A stretch of DNA of 62,846 nucleotides from Pseudomonas putida (GCF_028682475.1 NZ_JANHLE010000031.1:1-62846); one strand, 5' to 3'. Shown: positions 33,706 through 43,619, counted from the stretch's first letter. Made by a program: numbers and translations. The notes: generated by a model not told the origin, from the sequence alone.

Positions 33706-33725
33706 GTGTCTATTTTTATAGACAC
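33706..33725. promoter_or_regulatory. Operator-like palindrome upstream of the APC permease gene
   Basis: GTGTCTAT-TTTT-ATAGACAC, a perfect 8-bp inverted repeat about 300 nt upstream of the permease start. No T-run follows, so it looks more like a regulator site than a terminator. Confidence 0.45.
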
Positions 33726-33829
33726 CTGATTCAGCCGCAAAAACGCTACAAGCCGCGCAATAGAGCTATAGATCAGTAACCCTCTGCGAGAAGAAGACAC
33801 AGAGCGGTAACAATTTGTCAGAATTTAAT

Positions 33830-33858
33830 TGACACACCACTCCAACTCTTCTTATTTT
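33830..33858 (+). promoter_or_regulatory. Weak sigma70-like promoter of the permease gene
   Basis: TTGACA (33830-33835), 17-nt spacer, TTATTT (33853-33858). The rest of 33726-34020 is AT-rich and shows no gene. Confidence 0.35.
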
Positions 33859-34020
33859 CCCCCTGCCTCACCACACCCAAAAGAATAATTCCAAACATAT
33901 ACGGGCAAGTGCCATCCATGATGCCAGTCTCTTCACGCGCACCTGAAAAGCAGAACAAAGGACCCGTTCTCACCGCTTCACCCCGCCGCCGCTCCCCACT
34001 GACTCAGGAGCGCAGCGCGC

Positions 34021-35373
34021 ATGCACAGTAACAACGCCGCAGCCTCCAGCGCGCAATTCAAGAAGACCCTGAAACTCTGGCAGGTGGTCATCATCGGCCT
34101 GGCCTACATCGCGCCGATGACCGTGTTCGACACCTTCGGCATCGTCTCCGGCATTACCGACGGGCATGTGCCCAGTGCCTATGTACTGGCGTTGCTGGGT
34201 ATCCTCTTCACCGCCGTCAGCTACGGCACGCTGGTACGCCGCTTCCCCGAATCCGGCTCGGCCTACACCTACACGCGCCGGGCGATCAACCCGCATGTCG
34301 GCTTTCTGGTCGGCTGGTCGTCACTGCTCGATTACCTGCTGCTGCCGATGGTCAACGCCCTGCTGGCCAAGCTCTACCTGTCGGTGATGTTCCCGGAAGT
34401 CCCGGCCTGGGCCTGGGTGGTCGGCTTTGTCACCATCATGAGCCTGATCAACATCCGCAGCATCAACCTGGTGGCCAACTTCAACACCCTGTTCGTGGCG
34501 ATCCAGGCGGTCATCATCGGTGTGTTCATCTACCTGACCATCCGCGGCCTGCACAGCGGCGAAGGCCTGGGCACGACCTGGAGCCTGCTGCCGTTTGCCG
34601 GTGAAGACACCCACCTCAACGCCCTGGTCGCCGGCGCCACCATCCTGTGCTTCTCGTTCCTGGGCTTCGATGCGGTCACCACCCTGTCGGAAGAAACCGA
34701 GAACGCCGAGAAGGTCATCCCGCGGGCGATCTTCCTGATTGCGCTGATCGGCGGCCTGGTGTTCATCATCGTGTCGTTCTACATCCAGTCGTTCTTCCCG
34801 ACCATGGACCGCTTCCAGGATCACGAAGCGGCCCTGCCGGAAATCGCCCTGTATGTCGGCGGCAAGCTGTTCCAGTCGATCTTCATCTGCTGCACCTTCA
34901 TCAACACCCTGGCCTCGGGCCTGGCTTCGCAAGCCAGCGTGTCGCGCCTGCTGTACGTGATGGGCCGCGACAATGTGATCCCGAAACGCTACTTCGGCCG
35001 CCTGCATGACAAGTGGAAAACCCCGGCCATCAACATCGTCATCGTCGGTTTCATCTCGTTGTCGGCAATCTTCTTCGACCTGGTGACGGCCACTTCGGTG
35101 ATCAACTTCGGCGCCCTGGTCGCCTTCAGCTTCGTCAACCTCTCGGTGATCGTGCACTGCTACCTGCGTGAAGGCCGCAGCAAGACCCTGGCCGACAAGC
35201 TCAAGTATCTGGTGGTGCCGACGATAGGCTTTTGTATCATCGCCATTTTGTGGCTGGACCTGGATGAACACTCGCTGTTGTTCGGCGGCGTCTGGGCGGC
35301 GCTGGGTGTGCTGTACCTGGCGTACCTGACCAAAGCCTTCAAGGTGGCGCCACCGAGTTTCATTGCCGAGTAA
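34021..35373 (+). CDS. APC superfamily amino acid/polyamine permease
   Basis: Inner-membrane carrier of 450 aa with about twelve helices. APC features are LKLWQVVIIGLAYIAPMTVFDTFGIVSGIT at the first helix, FPESGSAYTYTRRAINPHVGFLVGW, and FSFLGFDAVTTLSEETENAEKVIPRAI in the middle. This arrangement is shared with PuuP-type putrescine importers, but the substrate is not determined. GGAG lies about 11 nt before ATG 34021. It stands as a single gene between its own promoter region and a clear terminator. Confidence 0.88.
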   Translation: MHSNNAAASSAQFKKTLKLWQVVIIGLAYIAPMTVFDTFGIVSGITDGHVPSAYVLALLGILFTAVSYGTLVRRFPESGSAYTYTRRAINPHVGFLVGWSSLLDYLLLPMVNALLAKLYLSVMFPEVPAWAWVVGFVTIMSLINIRSINLVANFNTLFVAIQAVIIGVFIYLTIRGLHSGEGLGTTWSLLPFAGEDTHLNALVAGATILCFSFLGFDAVTTLSEETENAEKVIPRAIFLIALIGGLVFIIVSFYIQSFFPTMDRFQDHEAALPEIALYVGGKLFQSIFICCTFINTLASGLASQASVSRLLYVMGRDNVIPKRYFGRLHDKWKTPAINIVIVGFISLSAIFFDLVTATSVINFGALVAFSFVNLSVIVHCYLREGRSKTLADKLKYLVVPTIGFCIIAILWLDLDEHSLLFGGVWAALGVLYLAYLTKAFKVAPPSFIAE

Positions 35374-35390
35374 AGCGCTATAGAAAAATG

Positions 35391-35414
35391 GCCCGTCGTT
35401 ATCGACGGGCTTTT
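35391..35414 (+). terminator. Rho-independent terminator after the permease gene
   Basis: GCCCGTCG-TTAT-CGACGGGC followed by TTTT, 17 nt after the stop codon. Confidence 0.92.
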
Positions 35415-35449
35415 GCTGTTCACTTACCTGAACCTACAAGGACGTCACC

Positions 35450-37576
35450 ATGCTGCTGCGCCGCCTGCTCATCCAATGGAAGATCACCCTGCTCGCCGGC
35501 CTCTGCCTGCTGGTCATCGTGGTACTGCTGATGACCGCAGCGCTGTTTCAATCGAGCCGCAGCGCAGCACTGGTCAACACCGCCAACACGCAGATGCTCG
35601 ACCAGAACGCCCGCCTGCGCCTGCAGACCTATGCCCAGTTGCAGGCGGTGCGTATCCAACGCTATTTCAAGGACGCCTACCTGTACGGCAATGGTGTCTC
35701 GCACCTGACGATGGTGCTCAAGGCCCAGGGCCTCGACAACCTGCGCCAGGCGCTCACCCAGCAAGCCAAGACGGCACTGGCCGACAACCCTGAGCTGCTT
35801 GGCCTGTACCTGGTGTTCCTGCCCGATGCCCTCGATGGCAAGGACGCCGCGTTCATCGATCAAGCCGATGTCGGCAGCAATGAAACCGGACGCTACTCCC
35901 TCTATTGGTCGCAACCGCAACCCGGCCAGCTGGAGTCCGAGGCGATGCCCGAATCGATGCTCGCCGACACCAGCCTCGGCGCCAACGGCTTTGCCTACAA
36001 CCGCTGGCTGACCTGCCCGCTGGAGACCGGCGAAACCTGCGTGATCGACCCCTACTTCGACACCGTCGGCGACCGTACGCCGCTGATGACCAGCATTGCC
36101 ATTCCGCTCAAGCAGGACGGCAAGGTCATCGGCGTCATGGGCCTGGATATCAGCCTCGACAACCTGCAACAGCTGAGCCTCGACGGGCGCCAGGAATTGT
36201 TCGACGGCAACGGTCAGATCAGCATCGTCAGCCCCGCCGGCCTGCTGGCCGGGCACAGCCGCGACGGCAGTCAGCTGAGCAAGAAAATCGAAGACGTGTT
36301 CGGTCAGCAGGCCAGCGCCCTGGCAGCGCAGATGCGCGCGGGCAAGGCGGCAGAATTCACCGTCGACGGCATGCTCCAGGTCAGCCAGTCGTTCGCCCCG
36401 GTGCCCGGTGCACAGCCGTGGAGCGTGTTGCTGGAGGTGCCCGAGCAGGTCCTGCAGGCGCCGGCCCTTGCGCTCAATGCCCGTCTGGACGCCCACAACA
36501 ACAGCGCCAACCTCACCAGCCTGCTGATGGCTCTCGGCGCCGCCGTGCTGGGCCTGCTTGTGATCTGGATGACCGCCCGCGGCGTGACCCGGCCGATCCT
36601 CAAGGTCGCGGCAATGCTCAAAGACATCGCCAGCGGCGAAGGCGACCTGACCCGCCGCCTGGACTACGCCCGCGAGGATGAACTGGGTGAACTGGCGGGC
36701 TGGTTCAACCGCTTCCTCGACAAGCTGCAACCGGTGATCGCCGACGTCAAAGCTTCGGTCCAGGATGCCCGTGGCACCGCCGACCAGTCGGCGGCGATTG
36801 CCAGCCAGACCAGCGCCGGCATGCAGCAGCAGTACCGCGAAGTCGACCAGGTCGCCACCGCCTCGCAGGAAATGAGCGCCACCGCCCAGGACGTTGCGCG
36901 CAACGCCGCACAGGCCGCCGAGGCGGCCCGCGGTGCCGACCTTGCCACCCGCGAAGGCCTGGAGCTGATCCGCACCACGACCCGCGCGATCGAACAACTG
37001 GCCTGCGAAATGACCGCCGGCATGGAAGAAGTACAGCAGCTCGCCAACCGTAGCGAACAGATCGGCTCGGTGCTTGAGGTAATCCGCTCGATTGCCGAAC
37101 AGACCAACCTGCTGGCCTTGAACGCTGCCATCGAAGCGGCGCGCGCCGGAGAGGCCGGGCGCGGTTTCGCCGTGGTCGCCGATGAAGTGCGCAACCTGGC
37201 GCGCCGCACCCAGGACTCGGTGGATGAGATCCGCGTGGTCATCGAAGGCCTGCAGCAAGGCACGCGCGAAGTGGTCGGCTCGATGCACAGCAGCCATCGC
37301 CAGGCCCAGGGCAGCGTCGCCCAGGCCGAACAGGCGGTACCGGCGCTGCAACGAATCGGCGATGCGGTGGCGGTGATCACCGACATGAACCTGCAGATCG
37401 CCTCGGCGGCCGAAGAGCAGAGCGCTGTGGCTGAGGAAGTGAACCGCAACGTCGCCAGCATTCGCGATGTGACCGAATCGCTGTCCGGGCAGGCACAAGA
37501 GTCGGCGCAGATCAGCCAGGCGCTGAACCGCCTGGCCAATCATCAGCAGGGGCTGATGGCGACGTTCAAGGTGTAG
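35450..37576 (+). CDS. Methyl-accepting chemotaxis protein, dCache type
   Basis: Transmembrane chemoreceptor of 708 aa. The first helix (ITLLAGLCLLVIVVLLMTAAL) and second (LTSLLMALGAAVLGLLVIWMTA, near 360-380) flank a periplasmic region of about 320 residues with two Cache-like folds (GVMGLDISLDNL marks one). A HAMP domain follows (RGVTRPILKVAAMLKDIASGEGDLTRRLDY). The signalling hairpin tip EQTNLLALNAAIEAARAGEAGRGFAVVADEVRNLA lies near 545-580. There is no C-terminal CheR-tether pentapeptide. The ligand is unknown; the polyamine-binding motif of McpU-type receptors was not recognised. Confidence 0.94.
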   Translation: MLLRRLLIQWKITLLAGLCLLVIVVLLMTAALFQSSRSAALVNTANTQMLDQNARLRLQTYAQLQAVRIQRYFKDAYLYGNGVSHLTMVLKAQGLDNLRQALTQQAKTALADNPELLGLYLVFLPDALDGKDAAFIDQADVGSNETGRYSLYWSQPQPGQLESEAMPESMLADTSLGANGFAYNRWLTCPLETGETCVIDPYFDTVGDRTPLMTSIAIPLKQDGKVIGVMGLDISLDNLQQLSLDGRQELFDGNGQISIVSPAGLLAGHSRDGSQLSKKIEDVFGQQASALAAQMRAGKAAEFTVDGMLQVSQSFAPVPGAQPWSVLLEVPEQVLQAPALALNARLDAHNNSANLTSLLMALGAAVLGLLVIWMTARGVTRPILKVAAMLKDIASGEGDLTRRLDYAREDELGELAGWFNRFLDKLQPVIADVKASVQDARGTADQSAAIASQTSAGMQQQYREVDQVATASQEMSATAQDVARNAAQAAEAARGADLATREGLELIRTTTRAIEQLACEMTAGMEEVQQLANRSEQIGSVLEVIRSIAEQTNLLALNAAIEAARAGEAGRGFAVVADEVRNLARRTQDSVDEIRVVIEGLQQGTREVVGSMHSSHRQAQGSVAQAEQAVPALQRIGDAVAVITDMNLQIASAAEEQSAVAEEVNRNVASIRDVTESLSGQAQESAQISQALNRLANHQQGLMATFKV

Positions 37577-37595
37577 CGGTACTCGTTCGCACAGG

Positions 37596-40500
37596 TTAGC
37601 CGCGGCGCTGCAGAATCTCGGCAATCTTGCCGGGAACTGTGGCGTCGCCAGTGCTTTGCGACCACTGCATCCAGCTTGAGATCAGCTGCAACTGGCGCAC
37701 CACCGAATCGAACTGACGCGCCGAAATGCGCTGGCCTGCCAGCGCATCATCGTAGCTATCAATGAGCTCGCGTTCGGTGAGGGCCACCTGCCCTGAGCCC
37801 CTGCCGGTGATAACAATCAACCAGCGGGTCAGTTGCACATCGGCCTTCATCAGCGCATCAAACACACCGAAGTAGCGTTTGTAGCGGGCCTGCGCCTCAG
37901 CCAGGCAGCGATCCAGCTCGGCAAACGACAGAGGCCCGGGACGGCACATCACTTCGAGTTGCAGCCGGTTGAGCGTGGCGTAGGGGTTCCAGTCGGATGC
38001 TGTTACGTCTTCGCCCTCGGCATAGGCCAGCCTGGCGGCGTCAAGGTGCTTTGCGATCAGCACATCCAGCTTCGCAGCCCTGGGCCCGGAGGTGCGCGGG
38101 TCGCTACGTTCCAGTAGTGCAATATGCAGCTGATGCTTGAGCACCCGCCCACGCATTACCTGACGACGCGCAAGCACTAGATCCGGCTTACCCACACACA
38201 GATCTCTCAAGCCATCTGCCCGCGCCTTGGCCATCTTGATCAATTTCTCGGCGCGCGCAAAATCGGCAGCGCCAGCACCAAAGCCCGGGGCCGCGGCCAG
38301 ACAGGCCTGACGAATTTCCACGTCGATCAGCTTCTCCACCGCGGTCATCGGCACGCAGCCCCGGCCATTGAAGCGGGCTACCGCCTTGAGCAACGCCTCC
38401 CGGGCGCGCGCCAAGGCATCAGCTTCCCGCCACTCGCTATACAGCAGCCCCAACCCGTACTGGACTTCGGCCTGGCTGACCCAGCTCTCCGACAACCCCT
38501 TCAGCCGCTTGTCCACCAGTTCCCGTAGCTGTTTAAAGCCCATTACCGTTGCGGTGGGATTCGGGTTGGCAGCGATCAGCCTCTGCCCTTCAAGCCAGTC
38601 GAGCAGTTCTGGAGATCCACGCAGATCGGCGTTGCTACCATCACCAGAAGGCAACAACCTGAGCTGGAACAACGGGTCACCATAGGCCTGGTAAGCGCCC
38701 CAGGTATTGCACGCGGGAAACTGCGCGAGCGTCTCCCGGCGCGCGCAGGTGATAGCTTCGGCAAAAGGGTCGCCGTGAAGGGCCAGGCGACTGAAAAAAG
38801 TCTCGGAAAAGCAGCAGGCCGCGTTGTCTTCGACTTCCCACCCCGCCGCCACTACGCAACGTACACCCATACTGATCAGCTCTTGCGCCAGGCTCGCCGC
38901 CAGGCGGTTACCTCCAGGCTCGAAGCCGGTCACTTTGCCGAGGTGGCAGCAACTGAGAAACACCAGGTCCGGCACGGTCTCCATCCGGTCAATCTCGGCA
39001 GCTGTCAGGAGCAAGCCGTCGGATAACACCACCCCGCTGCGCAACTGCCCATTGCTGTCTTTGCTTTGAAACACACCATGGGCACAGATCACCAGGACCC
39101 GATACGGCCTGGCAAACAGTTGATCGAAGACCTCAACGGCACTGGCCCTCTCGAACAGACTCCAGGTAGCGTAGCCCGCCCCCTCCAGCACCCGGCTGAC
39201 CGCCTGGCTTTCGCGCGTGGCCCCCGGCAGGTCCGCCAGGCAATCCGACAGGGGTTCCTGTCCCCTGACCCCGAACTGCTTGAAATAGCCCCGAGTATCC
39301 GGGTTGCCGACCACACAGGCATTCATGATGTCGGTGCGCAGCACTTCCCGACGGTACTGCTGAGTAATGAACTGACGCACCAGACGGGTCCGTTTGATTA
39401 ACGGAACGCCGTCGCTTTCAAGCATTTCCCAGGGCAGGTTGGCGCTGCTGTCATCCAGCACCAGGATCAGATTGTCGGATTTGCGCACGGCGCTTTTGAA
39501 GCCGAGCGGGAGCATCAGCTGGAACAGGCTGTTACCGAAGAACGCCGTAGCGTCGTATCGCGTGCTGTGCCCGCGCAGGGCACTGTCGACCATTTTTTCC
39601 AGCAGCCCCGGCTGACGCTGATCGACCAGCGCCTCTACCCTCGCACGCTGCCCCATGTACAGGTAATTGAAGCGTTGCGCGGGTTTGCTGGCACCGTCGT
39701 CCAGGCGAACTTCAGCAACACCGTAACGTTGTCCGCCGTCGGCGTTGCTGACCTGCAAACGTGGCCAGTAATCACCTGGGGGGGTGACACTCAGGCGTGG
39801 CCTTGCCCCTTCGCCGAACTGCACCGCTTGCGCCAGCTCCAACCGGCTGTTGAGGCGCTGAAGTTCACCTGCCAGTTCATGGTCGAGGGTGGCCACCGCA
39901 TGGCCGGCACAGATCGCCGCATCGACAAACATCTCGACAATATCCAGGCGCGTCACCGCCGCTGCACGCCCCTTGGGCCCTGCGCACACCGCGTCATATT
40001 CACGGTTGGCCTGCAATACACCCAGCGTAATGGCACGAATCGACTCATCAACCGTCAACTGAGCACTGGAGTTGGTCCCGAGCAGCAAGCTGGCGATATG
40101 CAGCGCCAGCGGCGAGTCGGGCTTGTCAGGATCGTCCAGGCGTTTTACCTGAGCGTACTGATCCACCGCGTTCAACAAGTAGCGCAACACGCCGCTGCGT
40201 ACCGCCTGGGTGACTACTTCGGCCGTCAGCTCGCCCATGTCCCCAAGGCCTATCATCACCGCGCCACGACCGGTTTCACGACTCACTTCCTCGGCCGTGC
40301 GTGGGACCAACACCACCGTCGCGTTACCGAGTTCACCTGAGTACAAACCCAGGCGCTGGCGCTGGGACAACGCACCGTTGACCAGGGTCTGATCGATGGC
40401 GGCTTCGGCACCGGAAATCGGGTCGCCCCGGTAGTGCCCGCAGATCAACGGAACCTGGATGCAGCTCAGGTTCATCGCCAGCACATTGATCTGCAGGGTG

Positions 40501-43412
40501 ATCAGTTCAGGTTTCGGCTCCAGGCTGTTGCTGCAACCGAGCACCTGGCCGAGAAGTTGGGCATCGGCCGGATAGGCCGGAGGCCCACCACGGAAACTCA
40601 CCAGAGCACTCGCACGTTCAGCCCCGCGGCCGCTCGGCAGACGCTCCAGGCGTTTGGGCGTGCGATTGAGCAACAAGCTTTCGATCTCGGGAAAATAGCG
40701 CTCGGTGGATGCCAGTTCACCGTGCACCACCGGCATGTACCAATAACGATCTTCAGGCAGTTTTGCCAGTTGCCCTGAGCGCCAGGTCACGGTGCCGTCG
40801 CCCTGCGCCGTGCCGCGCAACATCAGTTGCTCGCCACTGATATCCAGCCCGCAGGGGGTGTTCCTGCCTTGACCGTAGATATAGCTGACCCGCTCGGGCT
40901 TTTCGTCGAGCCATTGGTTGGCTTCAAGTGTCTGCCAAAATTGCTTCACCTGCTCCAGCGTTGCAGCATCGGGACGTGCTCCCAGTTCGGCACCAAACCA
41001 GAAGTCATCGTTCTGCATGGCCAACTGACTCCAGCTGGCAGCCCCGAAGAAGTCCACCGGGCTGCGCCCGCCGACGTCCTCGAAACCGGGTGCGGGCAAT
41101 AAGTGCAAAGCACCAGGAAATTTGCCCACGATCTGCAGAATATCCCGCAACGTATTGCGCATATCTACACGAGCCAGCATGCGCACGGTGTCGGACTGTC
41201 CGAGCAAGGTTTCAACCATGGAATAGGCGCCGTGGTTTGGTGTGCCCAACATCACCAGCAGGCCATCGGCATCCTTTACCAGCCTCGGCCATAGCGTTGC
41301 GTCGTGCGCGAACGCCGCGCGCACGACCAGGCCACCCATACTGTGAGCCAGTAAACGGATGTTTTTCTTCGGCTGGCTATTAAGCTGGTCGTTCAACACC
41401 CGGGCGAGGTTGCTGCCAAGTTGTTGCAATGGCTGGCGCCAGTCATAGTGATGGTCAATGACCTTATAGTGGGTGGCTTCAAGGTAGGTATGCAGATGCT
41501 TGTAAGCCAACTCAATCAGGCCTTGGCTCGTGACGTTTGGCACCTGTATGGCAACAGACCCCAAACCTTCCAAAGCAAGCTCCAACGGGTCGAGCCAGAG
41601 CGTATTGCCGTCAATGCCCAAGCGGCTGCCCATAATCCCGGGCACTATGTAGACGATCGCATCAGTCTCTTGCTGACGCTTGACCAGCAACGCTTCGCCA
41701 GCATCGCGAGAGGTTTCAGCCTTGCTGTCCCTGGAGACCAGGACCCTGTCCAGCAGCCAGTCGCTCAGGCTGCTGGGGAGTGGTCGATTACGGTACCTGA
41801 CTGCATCGCGGAAATAATGGAAGTGGTTGACCTGCGGCCCTTCGACCGCCATGGCATGGGTTTCCTTGGCATGGCCGTAGACGCCGCCGTACATGGATTC
41901 GGTGTTGACCACCAGGTCATTGCGCGCCCGGTCGAACAGCGCCCAGTCGACGAACATATAGCCAATACGCTGAAGAATGCCGCTGGCTGATTCTTCGGAA
42001 TCGCCAGCAACCACAGCCATTTTCAGATTCGGTAGCGGTGCGGCCCGCGCCAGCAGCATACCCATGGGGGCCTCCGGCAGCATCGCCTCGATACCGGGAA
42101 CCACCTGCGGCTGCAGACGCTTGTCGGCGATCTCCAGAACCACCCGCTCAAGCAGCTTCAGGCTGCGGTCTGCCACTTTAGCCGTCGCACTTCCCGCGAC
42201 CGGTGTAGCGACGGCACTCACCGCCGCACCAATACCCCAGGTGGCAAACTTGCGCACCAGACTCAGCAAACAGGACAGGAATACATCGAGGTTATCGGAC
42301 AGCAGCGCGGTACCGCGGGCCGGAGCGGCCACGCGCACATAGTGGGTAACTTTAATGTTTTTACTTTTGAGAAGGCCTACAAGCTTATCGAGTTTGCGCT
42401 GCTCTTCCTTGGCAAAATCCTCGCGCTGCCTGACCAACGCCGGATCATGTTTTTCCCGCTCGACTTCATCGGGCCTGGGATCACGGCGATAGTTCTCGAT
42501 CCAGGTCGACAAGTTAGGGCCGTCGGGGTCGATACAGAGCAAATCGGCAACCAGCCCGCCGCGCGAATGACTCACCAACTGCAATACGGCATTTTTCGGT
42601 AGCTGTTCGACAACCTCCAGGGCATTGTCGATCGGGCTTTGCGAGAAGGTGCGATGTTCAAACGCGGCAATCTGATTACCGAACTTCAGTTGCAAGTCTT
42701 TCCAGGCAGCGGTGCTGGGCAATTCACCGAAACTGCCAAGGGTGTGCGAACCCGTCCCATGGATGAACAACAACATGGGTTTATCGGCGTCCAGTATTGT
42801 GTTGCTTGAAATCATATCCTGCGGGCTTAACGCACCACCGTTCCAGCGATACAGCCCGGGCGGGCCAGCCAGCTGATTCTCGATGGCCTTCATCAGTGCT
42901 GTGGCGCCCTGTTGCGCCGCCCAGTCGACTGCCACACCGGCGACCTTGTCGGTGATCAATGCCTTGGCCGCCTCCGTGATGTCGTCATCTTCCAATGCCA
43001 ATTGGCGGATCTGCCGCCAGATCCAGTCCGGCACACCCCGGCTCTTGCCCTGGATGTCGGTGAAACGGGCAAAATCCACCGCGCCCTCTCTATCCAGTAC
43101 ATCCGGGCGGGTGCGGCGCAGCTGCTCGACCAGCGCGTCGGCGCGAATGAAAATGGTCGAACCATCGTTGGCGTCCAGCGCCAGCAGCGCATGGGGATCG
43201 CTCAGGGTTTCACTGTGGGGGGCATCGCTGGAACGTGCCGCCGCTGTCAGCTGCCAGGTTTTCAACACCCGTACGTTATCCAGGGTGCTGGCTGGCACGC
43301 CGCTGGCGCTGCGGCTTGTCGATGCGGCGAATGTCTGAGGCGGCATGGCCGCAGCATCGGCGGAGTGCTCAAGAGGGAGTTTGATCAGCGGCGGGGCGTC
43401 AGTCGGTTTCAT
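37596..43412 (-). CDS. Giant two-hydrolase and CHAT-domain protein
   Basis: A 1,938-aa protein with an unusual domain string. (1) The N-terminal 215 residues are unrecognised. (2) An alpha/beta hydrolase has LLFIHGTGSH (about 215) and nucleophile elbow SHSRGG (Ser283). It is followed by a hydrophobic stretch at about 380-410. (3) A second, LCAT-like hydrolase has PGIMGSRL (about 591), LLAHSMGG (Ser691), GDGTV (Asp872) and VVHGE (His898), a complete Ser-Asp-His triad. (4) A stretch at about 980-1100 resembles the macro-like N-domain of M17 peptidases. (5) A CHAT caspase-like domain has VICAHG (His1445) and FLSCC (Cys1489). (6) About 340 C-terminal residues look helical. ATG 43412 has GAGGG at 8 nt; ATG 43430 and GTG 43442 are alternatives. 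It stands alone. Function is not established: a protease-gated lipase or defence effector is my inference. Confidence 0.9.
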   Translation of the reverse strand: MKPTDAPPLIKLPLEHSADAAAMPPQTFAASTSRSASGVPASTLDNVRVLKTWQLTAAARSSDAPHSETLSDPHALLALDANDGSTIFIRADALVEQLRRTRPDVLDREGAVDFARFTDIQGKSRGVPDWIWRQIRQLALEDDDITEAAKALITDKVAGVAVDWAAQQGATALMKAIENQLAGPPGLYRWNGGALSPQDMISSNTILDADKPMLLFIHGTGSHTLGSFGELPSTAAWKDLQLKFGNQIAAFEHRTFSQSPIDNALEVVEQLPKNAVLQLVSHSRGGLVADLLCIDPDGPNLSTWIENYRRDPRPDEVEREKHDPALVRQREDFAKEEQRKLDKLVGLLKSKNIKVTHYVRVAAPARGTALLSDNLDVFLSCLLSLVRKFATWGIGAAVSAVATPVAGSATAKVADRSLKLLERVVLEIADKRLQPQVVPGIEAMLPEAPMGMLLARAAPLPNLKMAVVAGDSEESASGILQRIGYMFVDWALFDRARNDLVVNTESMYGGVYGHAKETHAMAVEGPQVNHFHYFRDAVRYRNRPLPSSLSDWLLDRVLVSRDSKAETSRDAGEALLVKRQQETDAIVYIVPGIMGSRLGIDGNTLWLDPLELALEGLGSVAIQVPNVTSQGLIELAYKHLHTYLEATHYKVIDHHYDWRQPLQQLGSNLARVLNDQLNSQPKKNIRLLAHSMGGLVVRAAFAHDATLWPRLVKDADGLLVMLGTPNHGAYSMVETLLGQSDTVRMLARVDMRNTLRDILQIVGKFPGALHLLPAPGFEDVGGRSPVDFFGAASWSQLAMQNDDFWFGAELGARPDAATLEQVKQFWQTLEANQWLDEKPERVSYIYGQGRNTPCGLDISGEQLMLRGTAQGDGTVTWRSGQLAKLPEDRYWYMPVVHGELASTERYFPEIESLLLNRTPKRLERLPSGRGAERASALVSFRGGPPAYPADAQLLGQVLGCSNSLEPKPELITLQINVLAMNLSCIQVPLICGHYRGDPISGAEAAIDQTLVNGALSQRQRLGLYSGELGNATVVLVPRTAEEVSRETGRGAVMIGLGDMGELTAEVVTQAVRSGVLRYLLNAVDQYAQVKRLDDPDKPDSPLALHIASLLLGTNSSAQLTVDESIRAITLGVLQANREYDAVCAGPKGRAAAVTRLDIVEMFVDAAICAGHAVATLDHELAGELQRLNSRLELAQAVQFGEGARPRLSVTPPGDYWPRLQVSNADGGQRYGVAEVRLDDGASKPAQRFNYLYMGQRARVEALVDQRQPGLLEKMVDSALRGHSTRYDATAFFGNSLFQLMLPLGFKSAVRKSDNLILVLDDSSANLPWEMLESDGVPLIKRTRLVRQFITQQYRREVLRTDIMNACVVGNPDTRGYFKQFGVRGQEPLSDCLADLPGATRESQAVSRVLEGAGYATWSLFERASAVEVFDQLFARPYRVLVICAHGVFQSKDSNGQLRSGVVLSDGLLLTAAEIDRMETVPDLVFLSCCHLGKVTGFEPGGNRLAASLAQELISMGVRCVVAAGWEVEDNAACCFSETFFSRLALHGDPFAEAITCARRETLAQFPACNTWGAYQAYGDPLFQLRLLPSGDGSNADLRGSPELLDWLEGQRLIAANPNPTATVMGFKQLRELVDKRLKGLSESWVSQAEVQYGLGLLYSEWREADALARAREALLKAVARFNGRGCVPMTAVEKLIDVEIRQACLAAAPGFGAGAADFARAEKLIKMAKARADGLRDLCVGKPDLVLARRQVMRGRVLKHQLHIALLERSDPRTSGPRAAKLDVLIAKHLDAARLAYAEGEDVTASDWNPYATLNRLQLEVMCRPGPLSFAELDRCLAEAQARYKRYFGVFDALMKADVQLTRWLIVITGRGSGQVALTERELIDSYDDALAGQRISARQFDSVVRQLQLISSWMQWSQSTGDATVPGKIAEILQRRG

Positions 43413-43449
43413 GAGGTATTCCCTCGGCATCCACCTCCTCACTACAGTT

Positions 43450-43540
43450 CATGCTTAGTTATATTTCAAGATCACCTTTATATTTAGCAGCCGCACAAAA
43501 AAACAAGTGTTTCAAAAACTTAACAAGCCATGCTTAGTTA
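43450..43540 (-). promoter_or_regulatory. Direct repeats in the AT-rich 5' region of the CHAT gene
   Basis: CATGCTTAGTTA occurs at 43450-43461 and exactly again at 43529-43540, 79 bp apart; a weaker GCATGACTAT lies at about 43564. The 43443-43620 gap is markedly AT-richer than its surroundings. The repeats could be operators for the CHAT gene or for its divergently placed neighbour. Confidence 0.5.
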
Positions 43541-43619
43541 ATCGCGAAAACCATTAACCAGGCATGACTATTATCGCGCTTACTCCTGAGTAGTTTATAA
43601 CCCGGGCAAAAAAAACTAC

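Noticed and set aside
35420..37624. 734-codon minus-strand frame opposite the chemoreceptor gene
   Set aside because: Antisense shadow of a gene with intact HAMP and signalling domains.
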